Made by a program: the position numbers and the translations under genes
The notes under the pieces: generated by a model
Told to the model about the DNA's origin: nothing
The model's input: the letters and a program-made list of their open reading frames with translations, nothing else
Database searches by the model: none
In this document: positions 9,786 through 23,882 of the stretch, piece by piece
Layout: every line of letters begins with the position of its first letter
How positions within the stretch are numbered: the stretch's first letter is position 1
From: Lepidodermella squamata
Taxonomy: Eukaryota > Gastrotricha
Assembly (NCBI GenBank): GCA_047495785.1
Contig: JBLDXI010000017.1
Coordinates: 3,596,001-3,660,000 of the forward strand
Direction: 5' to 3'
Length of the DNA stretch: 64,000 nucleotides

Positions 9786-12700
9786 AAAAGACATGATACT
9801 ATTGTTGCGGTCGATAATGCGCTTTTACATATGTGGTCAGCGCGAGGGCGTGTGTTTGTCATATTAGTATTCGTATCCGTAAATATTGCGACTGAGTCCC
9901 GGCTTATTGAATTCGCCAGTTTCAGGTTGAGGTAATTAGCCATTTCTCTCGTCCCTTCACTTGTTGTAAATAACAATCGCCGATGTTTGCGAAAGCGTGC
10001 TTTGAATATACATGTTTTCTTCCCTTCTTTGTTGCGTTGCATACTATCGAGCTACTTAATTTTTAACGCTTACCCCAATACTGGTCACTTTGCGGATCGA
10101 AACTATTTCAAGATGCTGTTTTTTTCATCGACCAATTAGCGAAGTTATCGTATCTTTCCGGTGTGAGCAGCATTGGCGCCGGTGCGCTTATTTATCCAAT
10201 TATTATTGATAGTTCTATCTGCGCGCAAAGGAAATTAAAGCGAGTATTTGATTCGCGAGTTAAATATCGAATAGTTGTTTACGATTACGGTGCATTAGAT
10301 TCATTTTTTTATCCCCTTCGCGCGGTCAAGTTCACTTGGCATTCTACTGCCTCGCTATCTCTACTTCGTCGAATCAATGCCTCGCTTTTCTAATTGCCTT
10401 ATTTAATTTCGCACCCGCGACTGAATTTCCCTATGGAAATGCTTTAGCCATGTAATAAATTCATTTAAGCAAGCACTTGAATCTAGTAAATAGACCGGCA
10501 ATTTATCGAACTGATCATCTTTGATCGTCGATTTCCGCAATTTTACACTCGTTCACACCTCTCTCGCTTACAACCTCTCTGTTGATAACCATAAAACAAT
10601 TAGTTCTTGGCATCGCACTTGAAATGTAATGCGGTTTCTGTAAATATGTAAGTAACTAGTTGAATGTAATAAACTGAATTTTATCAAGTTCAAATAATAT
10701 GTTCTTTTCCTTGGTTTTTTGCGCCACCGCTACGATTTCAGAGGACGGAACCTGGAGATGAGATGAGGTGCAAATTTTTTCGACACTTCTCAATAAAAAA
10801 ATATACGTGCAAATTGATTCATGCCCCCTTCTCATTATACTTGAGTGGTCTTTTATTTCGCACCAAATTAACGACGCACTCATTGAGCGTGTTCTTCGCT
10901 ACTATGGTTGCTCTTGGTCCGAATTCGGCCCAATTATCCGCGGGCGAGGATTGGCGTTAAGCCTATCGGCCGTTTCCGAGGGTAAGTTTCTGTATAAATT
11001 ATCGCCAATCATGTCTATCGTGTCGTACAGCAGACCCGCGTGGCCTACCGAACAAACAATGCACATCGACTGAAGGCGAGGCATATCAATTCCGGCTAGC
11101 GACTGACCTGTCAAACAAACAAAGCGACAAATCGCCTGCTGGTGAGACAAATAAACAATCGCACTCCGGCTGCTGTTCAGATGCGAATCGATGACGCTGC
11201 ACCGGGTTGGATGTCATGACCAACGTACCTGTCTCGTGGTATAACATTTAGACATAGGTAGTCGGTTCATCGGGTACGAATTTTTTCGTGTTGCACACTC
11301 CGGCTTGTGTCATTTACATACGCTCGCGCGCTTGTCATTACCGGTAATAGGTATGAAAGGCCGCCAGTAGCAATCTTTTTTTAGACTGGCAACAACTAGC
11401 AAACAGCTGCTCTTTTTGTCTCTTTGATACATTGAGCCTATTGTGGTTTCCGCCTTGCGTTTTTGCTGTCATCTTGTGCCTTATGTTGCCGGGATGATAA
11501 TGATAGCCCTTGAGATGCAAACATACCACCCGCCGCTATTCATTTAGGTAAGAGCAAACGAGTGTAGTGATATGACCCAACGCGGCTACTGTTCCACCAT
11601 AAGACTAGCTATGCTCCCCATACGTCAATGCGTTTTTGTCAGCATAATTCGAGGAGAAATACACTTCATGTCCAAAACACTTTCTTCCGCGCTCGCCTGG
11701 CTACCCTGGCCCATTCTCTCAGGGCTGCTGCTGAGTGGTAATGGGTGAAAAACAGCACAAGGCGTGTCATTACTCACACGTTGACCGGCCGCCCCTCCTC
11801 AAGTTCTTACGGCCGAGCGGGCTGTTTTATAGCTTCTGCAGTTGTCTCTGTTGTTGTTATTGTTGACCGAACTGTTGAAGGACTATAAACCGCGGCGTAA
11901 CGGCCATTCGCACGACAAACAAGGCATGCCTCTCGTGCGCTGAACATGGCCGTGAATGAGAGCTCAGCGCTCGGCCACCTTGCCCATGCTACCTGCGCCT
12001 CGAGATGTGGCTCGGCTTTTTACGCAGAAGTCGACGCGAGCGGCTGTCACGTCGACGTTCTCAATACTATTTTCCCAGCTAATCACGTCTTTTTGACAGC
12101 GATCCTGTCATTGACAAGATTTTATCTTTTAAATGCTTATGGGTGCTATCGCTATTCATATTCACTTTGAAATTCGTATATTATTTTTTTACGTAAATTT
12201 GAGCTGCTTCTCGGCACACTGTCATTTGAAACTGAAACTACGCGCGGGATAGCACCGTTGACACACGACATGCTACATGACATGTGTCAGGCGCAAATTC
12301 CGCTCTCGTAAGTCACTGCCACCTGGTAGGTTGCTTTTTTGCACTTTTGCGCGTAAGTACAACGCCAATTTACTCATAGAGACCTAATTGAACGCGTTCG
12401 CCACGTTATATTTACGCGCCTCAAGCTCAGCGCAACTCCGTCGCTTCTAACATATATTGATTATTCACCCGAGATCTATTATGCCACCAGTGCCATCTGT
12501 CGATTCTGAGGACCAATAGCAGAGATAACCTATGAACTTGGCGCATAAGCCACTCGGCTGTCTTATTCCCACATCGCTGTATACAGATGTGTTAGCTAGC
12601 TGCATGGAGGCTACAAATTTCATCCCTCCCCATTGTCATTGCTGTGCTGAATGAAACATTTTAATGGTCGATAGCGCACGTGTTTTTCTCACGCAACTCA

Positions 12701-14802
12701 CGAAATTTTGCACCTTTTTCTGCAAAAATTCGACAAGCTGCTTGCCATTTGATTTCGCTACAATACTATATCTCTGAATAGCCTTTCAATTACGGCTAAT
12801 GATTAGCAGACGCTGGTCGGCACCCTATCTTCCGCCAGCCCATCCTCGACTGCGTTCGCCAGCGTCCTGTTTGTTTAGCCTATCGCACTGCACTTTGCGC
12901 CTTGCTACAATTCGATTGCTGCGCTGTTTGTCTTATTGGCGGTACTTACCCTAGCTGAATTTGTTAGTAATTAACCGTCCAATTTTGTAGTAATGAATTA
13001 CTAAAATAGTACACATTGCCGTAGTATTTGCGCATCGTCCGCGGCCTACGTGCGCCCATTCATTCATGTTGCTGGTTCTATTCGAGATCAAATCGATACG
13101 TCGTGTTGCGTCGGGTCCACCAACAGCCCTCCGCTATATCGACATTTGTTGCTGCTACATAAATCTTTTCAACACCGCTCGCCGCAAAGTGCCACGCCTC
13201 CTATTAAAGTTGCGCTCTGGGAGCTATCAACACTATTTTTATTGAATAATGGCCCACGTTTGTGGCGGCGTTAATTTTGCTCTTAATGCAAAACACAGCC
13301 TGCCCTCGGCGCCTATTTGCGTTAACTGATACTGCTAGTTTCATAATTACGTATAGTTTGATGATGTTTGGTGCCAGTCAATTTTTGACCCAGCGTCCAG
13401 CTACCCCAGAAGGCACTAGGGCGAGCACAAGAGTAGCGGTTTTGTTTATTGAATACCATCTTGTATTGTTTTGTCGGGTGAAAAAAGGCTCTGTTCATCC
13501 CTCACTTGATCTGTTTTTGTTTACGGGCGAGTCGTCGCTTGGCTCTTGACGGCGCTTGGCCAAGCGTGTCCTTGTTTGCTCTGTGGGTTGTGTCGACGCA
13601 GTTCACCGATATACACATGCCGCAATTTGTTTTGCGGTACGCGCTGTTGCAAACGAAAGGCCCGCCAGGTTGCAAGTCGCCTTCCGCTACAGTCACCAAC
13701 ATCCTGTTTACCCGAGTTTTCTGCCGACGTCGTCGAGAGAGAGATGCCTGTTTTCGGCGATGGTGGCGGAGATGACTGGTTGCGGCTGTTATCTGCAGCA
13801 GTTTAATCATATCCCTCACAAAGAAAGACCTGTGTGTGAATTTCTCATGGCTGCCTCTTATGAATCTGTGCCGCTGGAATTGCCGACGTTAATTACCAGC
13901 GTTCTGTAAGCCGTTTACGTGACAGAAGGCCGGCGAAAATGTGGACACCACGTCAAGGGTCATCAACGGCTCTTATCAACCACGGCCGTGCATTACCAGC
14001 GCACCTGTGAGCCTGGTGCCCTCTGCGGCTGTTCACTTCGGGTAAATCGGCGCAGCGATAAGCTAATTTCAGCTGCGACGTTTATAGATACGGCTATAAA
14101 CCGACGATTGCTGATTTATTTGGCCGCTGGTACCCGCGCTGTTTTGTTTTTCGATTAGCGTTTATTGCCGCATGGCACATGTCGCCGCCGCGCTAGTTAT
14201 GAATCGGCTTTATTATTATTTTTGTCTCGCTTAATTAGCTGGTCGACTGCAAAAAGCGATGCAGGTGATATTATTAACATGAGAATAATTTAGCTAGTTG
14301 CCACGGCCTCGACACGGAAATAACTAATTGCCGCGCTGGCCAATCTTCGTCATAATCATCATCATCATCTCTTCATCATTGCTTGTTCCGTGTTTCATCG
14401 CTTTGTCGCGTGTGTGCGTGACGAGGCGCAGTTGCGGCCGTTCAACACGGCATCTGAAGCTCATTAGCACTCAAATTATTACAAGTTTTTCGCGTTGGCA
14501 ACAACAAGCGCTTGCAGACTTGCGCCTGTATACCTGTATCGCGCACTTTGTCGACGCGCTGTTTTTTCTCGACATGTTTTGTTTAGCCTGTTTTTCGCGC
14601 AACATGTTCCACGCTGCCTTGATATAACCAACTGAACTTGAAATTTCAACTTACTTCACACTTTTCCTTCTTATATTTTTCTTGCACCTGAATCTTTCGA
14701 AGTTCTTCCGAAGTTTCGCTGTTTCATATTTCCTTTCTTTCGTTTTTACGGTTCAGATTTTTAAATAACGAATGTCTTAATTATTTGCGGTAATTTATTT
14801 CA
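9786..14802. other. Long non-coding stretch; pyrimidine-skewed, possibly the transcribed 5' region of the LL5 gene
   Basis: Begins with the 3' UTR of kinesin-4. No frame in it has family resemblance, and the overlapping open frames around 13262-13909 cover all three plus frames and the minus strand at once, which is a composition effect. From about 12.8 kb on the plus strand is rich in T and in CG/GC words, like the sense strand of the long LL5 intron at 15216-18082, so it may be a 5' intron/UTR or promoter region of that gene. Inference. Confidence 0.4.
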
Positions 14803-17800
14803 ATGCGGGATACGTCGTTGGACAATTCGACCGACGACGAGGGCCGTGTATTTCTTGTGAAGGTCGAGCGCGGTGTGACGATCAAATCGTGCAAATCGCC
14901 CGAAAACAATGTGGTCATCAGCCGAATGGTCGCCAGCTTCACCGGGTCCCTGCCTTCCGATGACAGTGAAAACCAGTCGAATGGAAACCCAAGGCCAGCG
15001 CCGAGACAGCGCCGTCAGATTTTGGCAAACATCGGGCAACCGCCGAAAGCGAGTCGCGTCGCTTGGAGGCGGCGCGGAGTTGAATCGCGGTCGCTTGACC
15101 GTGGCGGCGACGGCAACCGGCTTGCACCAAGCGCCGGCGCCGCTTCAGACGACGAGCAAGAGTTCGAGCAGCTGGCGGCTGCGAACAAACGCGATGGAAG
15201 CGAGTGTAAATTCCGGTGAGTTTGCATGTTACTAATGAAACCCGGTATAGCTTGCGTGTGGAACCGATTTGGCGCCGCGGTGTTGTTATTTCGGCGACGG
15301 TAAACAGTTTGCGCATGTGTGCGGGTCGGTACAGGCAAACGTGTTATAGTTACCGAAGCTGTAATTTGTTCTCGGTTTGTTTACGTGTACGCGTTAATCG
15401 CGCTGTAAAATCTCCCAGCCGCCACACGTGGTGTTGCACGCGGCTGGCTACACCATTCGCAAGATTTCAGGCTCGTGTTGCGGCTGGTGCTGCACATCAT
15501 CTCACTACACTGATAATAATATCTTCTTCAGAGTGGATAATTCCACCGCCGCCTTAAGCTGCCTGCGGGACAAGTTGCTTTTAATCCATTCGAACGTGTC
15601 TGAACAACGTCTTATTTTTGGCGAAGGCTGATCGCCGGCTAACGTGCGAAAGACTTCATTACTTTTTCAGCGAACGATAGAATATACATGCGCTTAGCTT
15701 CAGGGCCGATACTGGGCGTTCATTCAGTTCATACCGTAATATAGATTGGGTTGGGTTTTCTTTAGTGTTTACGCATCAGCGTTATATCTGCTTTTTCAAT
15801 CTTCGCTATATGTGTCTGTTGATTGCATTTATTGTTGTGGCACGTTTTCTTCGTTGCAGTAAAACAGGAAATTATTCATTATTAACACGAGATAACACAC
15901 AGCGGCTGTTGGTTTTCGCTCACAGCAGTATTCATTATTTTATCGTTGGCTTTTCTGCCAGTTTGAAGCGTTTTCGCCGCGCTCACCTTTTTGTTTACGC
16001 GTTTTATGATGTTGACAAACATAACTAGTTGCCAAATGTTCGCACAGTAGCATTTCAGGGGTTTCTTACTAGTCTTCCACGGATAAATAAGAAATTTTCC
16101 ATTGCGTCTACCACTGCAATAATTTAATCCAGGTATTACTGTTTATCCGCTGTCTTTCCGCTGCGTTTCGCGGCAGCAAGTGCCTCAAATGTATTTAAAA
16201 TAGATTATTACCGTTTGCTGTAAATTTCTTATTACATAGTATTTTATTATCGTTTGACCCTCAACTGAGCAGCAGCAGCCGTTTATTACAACTGCGACAA
16301 CGTGTTAATGTCGCAAATGCTGGTTTTTAAACACATATATTACACACCTTATCTCTTAGCCCTCTTGAACCGTGATATATCCTGCGTTGTTTTATCATTT
16401 TCAAATTGCTCACATAACACGGCGGCTGCCGCTGATATTATACCTACCAAGTACCTGCGTTGTGATTCTACGTTTTTATTCGGTGATTCATGCGCTAATT
16501 AATTTGCCGGAGCTATGAAACCAGCTTAGAATTCCGTTGCTTTTTATTGAGGGGTGGAGGCTAGTTATTTTTTTCACCCCAGCCCAGTCAGTGCAGCAAA
16601 AAACAACTCGGAATTAGGGGGTGGTAAAAATCTAAGCCTGCATTAGCGATATTGCATTACCCTAATTCGATCAGTTTTTTGTTCATGAAATTTTTCGGAG
16701 TCAAGAATGAACTCAAAATGAGAGGACACTTTCTAGTGCCAATTTGCTGCGCTTTTTCGATGAAATCATCGAGTTTTATGTCGAGAGTGGCGTGGGAGCG
16801 TGTAAGACAATGAGGCACGTGCGTCTTTGAAAATAGCTTACCTGCTTCTTTTAGGGCTCTGTGTGACATACGTGGGCGTTTGGCCATGTGCCTCGTAATG
16901 AGCCTCTCATCTCGCCATGCCGGCCGGCGCTGGGCATGCGTTTTGCCGTGGGACGCACCCATTATTATGATATCACAAGCCGTTCGCCGACGGTCGGTAG
17001 CCGTCGTACACGTGATGGGACAAGCATATTGCCACCGTTTTCTAACGTACCTTGCTTGCCCCATTATTCGCCGCATTTGATTAGCTGGCCGAGCATTCAG
17101 CAATCTGTCTTTTAGCTATTATCTGCCATCTTTTATTCAGTACTTGATGCGTTGACGCGGGCGTCGCTGCTGCGTTCGGGCATTGATGCAACCCTGGCCG
17201 TGCAAAAACACGGCCCGTTGAAGCTCATCGCCAGCGACTTGTTCTTTGAAACGGCCGAAAATGGGCGCGCTTAGGAAGGCGATGACATGGCAAATAACAA
17301 GCGTCGCACGGCCAATTAATAGCGTACAAACATGGGCGGCCGTCTTGTGCACCTCGCCGCATCTATTTGTGTTTGCTTGTGCGTCGAGTAATGGTAGCTG
17401 ACGCTCAACTGCCAGCTCTTGTCATTTAGGTATATAGGGCTCGTAGTTTTTAGTGTCATCTCAATAACATCATGCGTTTGTAATACCGCTCATGTGCATT
17501 ATTACCCGCCATCCGCTAGTCCAGCCAGCGCGTTTTTTGTATTGGCAGTGCGACCCGCCTCACCTCGCCTTTGTCTTCGTTGTGTTTCATCATTATATCG
17601 CATATTCCCCTACTACTACTACTACATCATCCTACTCCGCCTTCTCGTCCTCCTACAGCTGCTGCGACTTTTTTCGGTCCGTTCGTCTAAAGCCGCGCAT
17701 TATTGCGCCTCTGATCCGCTATTATCACCCCGCCGTTCGCCGCGGCCGGTTATCTCTTTCTGTCACATCTGTGCCAACGCCGTCGGCCAAGCGCGACTGA

Positions 17801-20800
17801 GAGCTTGTCAACAGCAGGCCAGCCGTAGTCAACGCGTTCGCGCGATTCTACGTGCTTTTTTGCCTCTGCCGATGTGTGCACGACCGCGCTTTTTTAATGC
17901 GCGCGCATCTTCGAGTCGTGTGGCGTAGCCGAGCGCATCGCCGCCGCCTAAATCCTGCTTGACGTCGCATATGTTTTGGTGACAGTGTAGTGGGCAAACA
18001 ATCGCCGCGCGCCGGCAGTTTTCACCTATACCTTAGTTTTCGACGTGTCGACGCCATGTAATTGTTATTTTTCGATTTCTAGAGACGACAACTCTCGCCG
18101 CGAGTTTATTGAAAAGTTGCGCCATTTCGAGCGCTTGACGGTGCAGCAGCCAGCAGGCAAAGCCGAGTCCGCGGCCAACCCCGAACAATCAAAGCCGTTG
18201 GCGAACAATCAGCAAAATTCGTCGGCACCGCTAGCTCGCCGCCCACCGCCTCCTCCCCCCGCCGCCCCGCCTAAGCCGCCGTACCAGCCTCACCCCGAGA
18301 TCGAAAACCGCTTGCGCTTCTTCGACGCTGCTTTTGGCCGCCATCCAAGCATCCGCGATCGTCAACTCGAAAGTCTCACCAACCCGCCTTCAAACGACAC
18401 CATGTCAGCCTCAGCCGTGTCGATGCAGCCCCGGCTTTTACCCGGGTCAGGCCTTAGCACAGCCGATGACAGTGCCATCATTTATCCTAGTCGAAAGCCG
18501 CCATCTACTGATATCATGTCCTTCTCAATGACTGCAGGCACGTCGCCGGCTGGTAAAAGCCGCATCGACGTTCTGAACCGTATTTCAAACCAATTGCTGT
18601 TAAGCTCATCGAACCAACCTGCGCAAACTTCCACCGCACCGCAAACCTCCGAAAAACCACACCCACCCAGTCGGGTCAACTCGAGCCTGCAAGCCACAGA
18701 AGCTGAGTTGCGGCGCGAACTTGAGCATCTCGATTTGATGCTGAGCTCGATCAAGGACAACGCGTCGGGCGACGCCGCTGCAGCTGAGCCGACATCGCCG
18801 CTCGCTTCGATAGCGCGGGTTGGTTTTAGCATTAATTTTTAGCTTATTTGGCAGTAGTTGTTGCCAATTGCGGCGATCCGCTCTGCTAGGCTTATCGCTC
18901 CACGGTTTTTACAAAATTTCAACTACGCCTCATGCGCAAACACATACGCTTCGTTTCTTTATCGCCGTCTACTTGTTCGCTCCCCCGTTGTAGTAGTAAG
19001 AAAGCATTTCGCTAATAATACTAATAATAAGCCATTTCTTTATATCATAATTTATCGCGACCGCGTACTTGCTGTTTACACAACACTTTATTTCATCTCT
19101 CTGTTTGCATCATTATTATTCGTTTCCAATTCACAGGAGCGTCGCCACTCTGTTGCCACTGGTGCCATGTCGGCTGCTAATGGCGGATCGCGAATTCCCC
19201 GCATCCAGACCGTCACCATTGTGCCGCAGCTGTCTCGCTCCGTTGTCGTTCAGGGATCGCAAGTGGTCTTCGAAGCGCCGCGACTCGCGCCGGCCAACCT
19301 CCGGACAGAAATTCAAAATTTCCGAAAAACGCCTGCAGGCGAGTCATCGACCACCGTTACACCTGCAGTGGAAGAGGCCCCCCTCCAGCCGGCCTCTATC
19401 AATTCATCTGAAGTTACCAGTCATGCGGAATCCTCACAGAATGATGCTCAAGAACCGCCGAAAGTCAGAGAACGTTTCGGTAAGTTACCTAAATATGCCA
19501 TTTCGCTATCCCTAATCATTTTACTGATTGTTATAGAACCATCTCCTTCACCTGTTCGTGGGCTGCAAACCAATTCAGAAAGATCGTCTCCTCTCATATC
19601 AAGAGGAGATTTATCGCATTCGCCATCTCCATCGCCGCCGACAGTCGCTGGCGCTGTTAACAAGACAAGGCGAGTAGTCCTGGTTCCTCGGGCTAAACTG
19701 GTTACATCCGGATCTGTCGCGGCAGCTCAGCAATCATCCGGCCAGACTGATAGTCAAAAGTCCTCGCCTGTGCCCAGTCAAAACAGTCAAGATGACCAAG
19801 TTAGTCAAGCGAGTGGGCCATCAAAGCCGCCGGCTGAGTCTCGGGTTGAGCCCGATCCCAGCATGTTATCTCCATCGTCGTCCGCGTCTTCGACTCACGC
19901 CATGTCAGAGGTGAATAATCTTCCTCCGCCGCCGACGCCCTCGCCACCCTCGCGAGATAACGTATCATCAGACGCATCGACCCCGCCTCCGCCGGATGAC
20001 AAGGCGAAATTGCGAACAGAGATCGCCATCGAGGTGGCCCAGGACACCCCCATCGGCCCGCAGCAATCGATGACAATGCCTAATTCAAGCATTGTCATGA
20101 CGGCCGTGATGGAATCGAACGGGCATCACACCTACGATGTAGGTCAGCCGAGCCCGAGCCTCACGCCATCGACAACAAGTAACAGCGACAGCAACGGCGT
20201 GCTTGCCCCTGTAGCTCCGGTCACCAATTTCAGCCATCATCACCAGGCCGGTCAAATGACGGGGACGCACGCCGGCATTTCGTCGCCGATTATCACCTCG
20301 CACAAGCTGCACCAGCAGACGCTGCGTGACATCTCAACCCTGCGGCATTGCTTGATCGACATTGAGACGCAACAGCAGAATATTTTACAAGAAGTGTCTG
20401 CGTTGAGAGCCGAGGCTGCAGCCGTTAACGAGGTCGAATCCATCCGCGAGGCGATTCACGCCGCCGAGCTACGTTTCGAGTTGGAAAGAGAACGGGCAAA
20501 CGCTAGGCTAAATGCTGCTCGCAATAAGGCTCACGCGGCTGCTCGTGACGTTCAACATCTGGAACAGCAACGGCTGGTTGCTAATCCGACTGATAGTGGG
20601 GATCCATTGGATGATGAAAACGATGAAGCTACTTTAATGGAGGCTCACCAACAATTAGGTAAAAATACAATTTAAACCAGAATTCGTGTTTTTACAGTAT
20701 TTTTTTATTTAGCATCGCTGCAGGAAGACGTAGCTGATGCGGATTTTGAACTCGTGGAAGCCGAGACGCGTTTCGAGTCGGAAAGGGAGCGCCTGCTAGC

Positions 20801-21890
20801 TCGTCTCAGTGTAGCAACTGAGGCCGCCGTTAGTGCTTCGTTACTGGCGAAGAACGGCGGGGCTGCCGGGCTTATTGGCGGAAATTCCTCCTATGACTAC
20901 TGGATCCGCCGCCTGACCGAACATTACCGGCAGCTTGACGGTAAACGACAGCTGATCGAGCGTAACCTGTCCAAATTACAGGCCTCGTTTAATAACGGAA
21001 GTCCAGCATCGCTGTCAGCGCAAAACAACGGATCACTGAATAAAAGCAGCAGTGGTGAATGCTCACTTTCAATCGGTGGCAACTCTTCGAACAATGATAA
21101 GGATGCTTCAACACAGGAGAAACCCGGCGCCGAGTTTGACTCGAGCATGAATAAAAATATGACTGGGGATTCGAATTCATGCTCAGATGGTGCTCAGGCC
21201 GAGTCGGGGACGTCGTCTCGCCCCGTTTCTCTAGGCGAGGAACAGCATCAACTTCAACCGATTACTAAGCCCACTACCGCGATGAACCATGAAACTACAG
21301 TGAAGCTGCGTCCACACCCCAAGCAGGCCTCTAAAATACCGCCTTCTGACCGGCCCCGCACGCTGTTTCTTCCCCAGCCCGATAACGTCGCCCTCGATCT
21401 TCGTGAACACCTCGACGCCTTGTCTCACGATTGGCGATCTTGCAGCCATGTAACAATGTCAACTGACGGCTCGGCGTGTCGCGGTTGGTTACATAAAATG
21501 ACAAGCCGAGTGCCGGCGATAGTGCGGCAGTGGTCGCGACGCTGGTTCGTCTTTGATCGCCAGCTGCGCCAATTGCTGTATTTCTCAGAGAGTAACGAGC
21601 ATCATCCTCGAGGTCAAATCGCGTTCTCGGGCATCTTAGACGTCTATGTCGAAACTGCGGTGGCTGGCTCGTCGTCGTCTTCCGGGCTGCGGACTCATCG
21701 CCCGCCCAATTCGTGTTCGAACCTTTTAATCGTCGTGCAAACTGTAGATCGGCGGCTGATCCTCGCTGCCCCATCGCCTCAAGCTGCTCGCATATGGGTA
21801 GACGTACTGTGCACGGGTGCGGCTGGCAATCAGTCATACGACGCATCAACACCACCTGATGAGAGTTATGCCTTGGGTGCGAGAGCTTAA
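14803..21890 (+). CDS. LL5 / PHLDB-family protein (cortical PH-domain scaffold)
   Basis: Five exons, 1,263 residues: 14803-15215, 18083-18818, 19137-19479, 19537-20658, 20713-21890. The C-terminal PH domain (about 1126-1237) is diagnostic: CRGWLHKM, RRWFVFDRQLRQL-YFS, and LILAAPSPQAARIWVDVL-TGA match the ends of PHLDB1/2. Before it are coiled-coil segments (about 760-900, with ELRFELERERANARL) and low-complexity Ser/Pro/Gln linkers; exon 2 has a proline run (RRPPPPPPAAPPKPPY). No FHA domain, present in vertebrate PHLDB1, is obvious at the N terminus. LL5 proteins bind PIP3 at the basal cell cortex and recruit CLASP-bearing microtubule plus ends; that is family knowledge. Two S-x-I-P motifs are present (see findings). 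The first ATG (14803) opens an acidic N-terminus; untranslated exons upstream are likely. Confidence 0.92.
15216..18082 (+). other. 2.9-kb first coding intron of the LL5 gene
   Basis: Starts gtgagt after C-K-F-R and ends tttctag before D-D-N-S. T-rich on the sense strand with short trinucleotide runs (tac/cat around 17610-17635). A minus-strand open frame at 17103-16657 has no family resemblance. No independent gene seen. Confidence 0.7.
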
Positions 21891-22489
21891 TTGCCCGCTA
21901 CACCTGAAATCAACCACAAATGGTCTCTTAATCTTTCCGAAGTCGGCGATCGAATGAATTTACTGTCGAGTTTGGCGGTGCTATAGAATTCAAGGGATAT
22001 CTGCATTGCTGTGTCTCTGTCTCAAAAACAATGACTGGCTACGATTCCATACGCGTTTGCCCTCACGTGGGCCGCTTTTCTCCTCATCTTTCTCGGTTAA
22101 CCACGGAAGCGCTTTGCTGTCTTGAGTGTTTCTATATTCTATGTAACAAAAATATATGCTATTGTTCGCGTCATTTTTCTGACTAAGTTTTACGTCGCGA
22201 TTTTTATTTGCTGCAATTCAAATGCGTTTATGCTGCTCTATGAGCGAGCTGAATTGATGAGCGTTAACATAGTGATCTTATGGCTTAACTGCACCACTTT
22301 TGTTATTGGCTGGAATGCAGCCAAACTAAGAGAAAACGAAAAAAATAAAAACCATTTTGATTCATCATGCTTTATTGCTATGAAAAAATCGAATAAGACT
22401 GGGTTGATGTTTCATGAAACAATGGAATACTTTATATCAGAAGCAGTTGATAAGCAGAAGCACCAAGTTAGGATGGAAATGATTAGTGA
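21891..22489. other. Convergent 3' ends of LL5 and dynamitin genes
   Basis: A plus-strand open frame at 22122-22526 runs antisense into the last dynamitin exon and shows no family resemblance. Expected to hold the two 3' UTRs. Nothing else seen. Confidence 0.5.
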
Positions 22490-23882
22490 TCAAATTTTGC
22501 GATTCGCTTCAACTTTCTTGCAGTAAGCGGCAATGTCTGCTGATGTTTGCACCAAAGATTTCGACACACCTTCCAACAGACTGCTGCAAGTGCTGAGCTG
22601 AGCATCTAGCTGGGCTTGGCTTTTCTCGACAAACGCCATAGCATCGACAATTTGTACAGCTTGATTGTGCACTTCATTTAGAGCTGTCAGCCGATCGATG
22701 ACTTTCGGCAAAACTTGGACGTGCTCCGCGCTAGAAGACAGAAGCTCGTATAGGTTTAACAATTTCTGCATTTTTGCTGTGTCGATTTGCTGACCATCGC
22801 CCGACTGCTGTGTAGTAGCTTGTAACCGCGCCAATACCGAGGCGAGGCGAGCATCAATAAGGTCCAGTTTTGCTGGATCCATCAGTGATATCTTCGACTC
22901 CAATAGCGATAACTGGTCCTGAAAAATAACAACAATGAAGATGCGACAAACAAATAACACAAGATCTAACTAGAACGCCTTCGGCTTTTTGACTCCCAGA
23001 AGACACGTGAGATCCGGCTGATGAGTTAGTGTTTCCCAGCAATAGCTCGATGCGGCTGAGCCGCGATTCAAGCTCCACAGCCTTTGAAAGTTGATATTGC
23101 TTGTCGACATCAGGGTGGTGGTACAACCGGTATACCGGCGCCTGACCGGAATCGCTCCCCGTCGTAATTGTGCGTTTTAGATCTGCGATAGCTTTGGGAT
23201 CGGTCGGCGGAAAAGTAAGTTGCGTCGTAACTTTGTCGTTAACGACCGCGCCAACACGCCGCCTCAACTTGTCAACCTTCCAAAAAAGCAATCACTGAAC
23301 TGACTCAAACAAAACTTCATGACGCGTTTACCTCTTGAATAATATCAGGCACGGATACGTCTGTCTTACCGGAAGCCGATAGCTGGCTTGACAGCTCATC
23401 CAACTCGGACATGATTCGATTGAGTTTCTGCGCAGAAGTTTCCTCCTGGGAAATAAGTTCAAAGCCAGAACCATATCCGGAATTTTTAGCTTTGACAGAG
23501 GACTCGGAAAAATCTGCTCATATTAGAGGATGAACATTATGCTTCTAAAGAACATCGTTCACTAACCTGTGCGATTAGCATCCAAAAACTTGTCCTTCAG
23601 TGTATTTCGAACATCGGTAACAGACGTGTCGATCTTCGCGACTGCATTGTCATCGCTCTTGTCCTGGTAAAAAAAAAGCAAACGATTTTATAAATGGAAA
23701 GTTACGTTAATGTTTACATTCAAATTGTCGGTGGGAGCAGTAGAAGGTTCATCTGCAGTTTCGTACACATCTGGAGATCCCCAGTCCTGAAGAAAGAAAT
23801 AATGTATGTAATACCAACATGAGCCTGAACTACAAAAACTAACGATTCCAGGTAAACCTTCGAGCATACGTGGAGTAGCCAT
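22490..23882 (-). CDS. DCTN2: Dynamitin (dynactin subunit 2, p50)
   Basis: Six exons, 373 residues (human about 401): 23882-23844, 23786-23718, 23663-23567, 23513-23332, 23276-22971, 22918-22490. Family marks in order: LEGLPGI at the very N-terminus followed by SPDVYETAD (the dynein/dynactin shoulder-binding head), then DFSESS-x-SGY-SG (in dynamitin DFS-GYESGEY), then LFP-rich linker and V-YRLYHHPD, and the C-terminal coiled-coil bundle (LLESKISLMDPAKLDLIDARL, VLPKVIDRLTAL-E-HNQA). Dynamitin is the core of the dynactin shoulder, anchoring the p150 arm on the Arp1 filament. The end of exon 5 can be placed at two in-frame GT sites six bases apart; I used gttaga because gttag donors recur in this window. 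Confidence 0.93.

Noticed and set aside
13262-13909. Cluster of overlapping open frames on both strands upstream of LL5
   Set aside because: Open in all plus frames and one minus frame at once, with Cys/Arg-rich low-complexity translations; GC-rich composition explains it.
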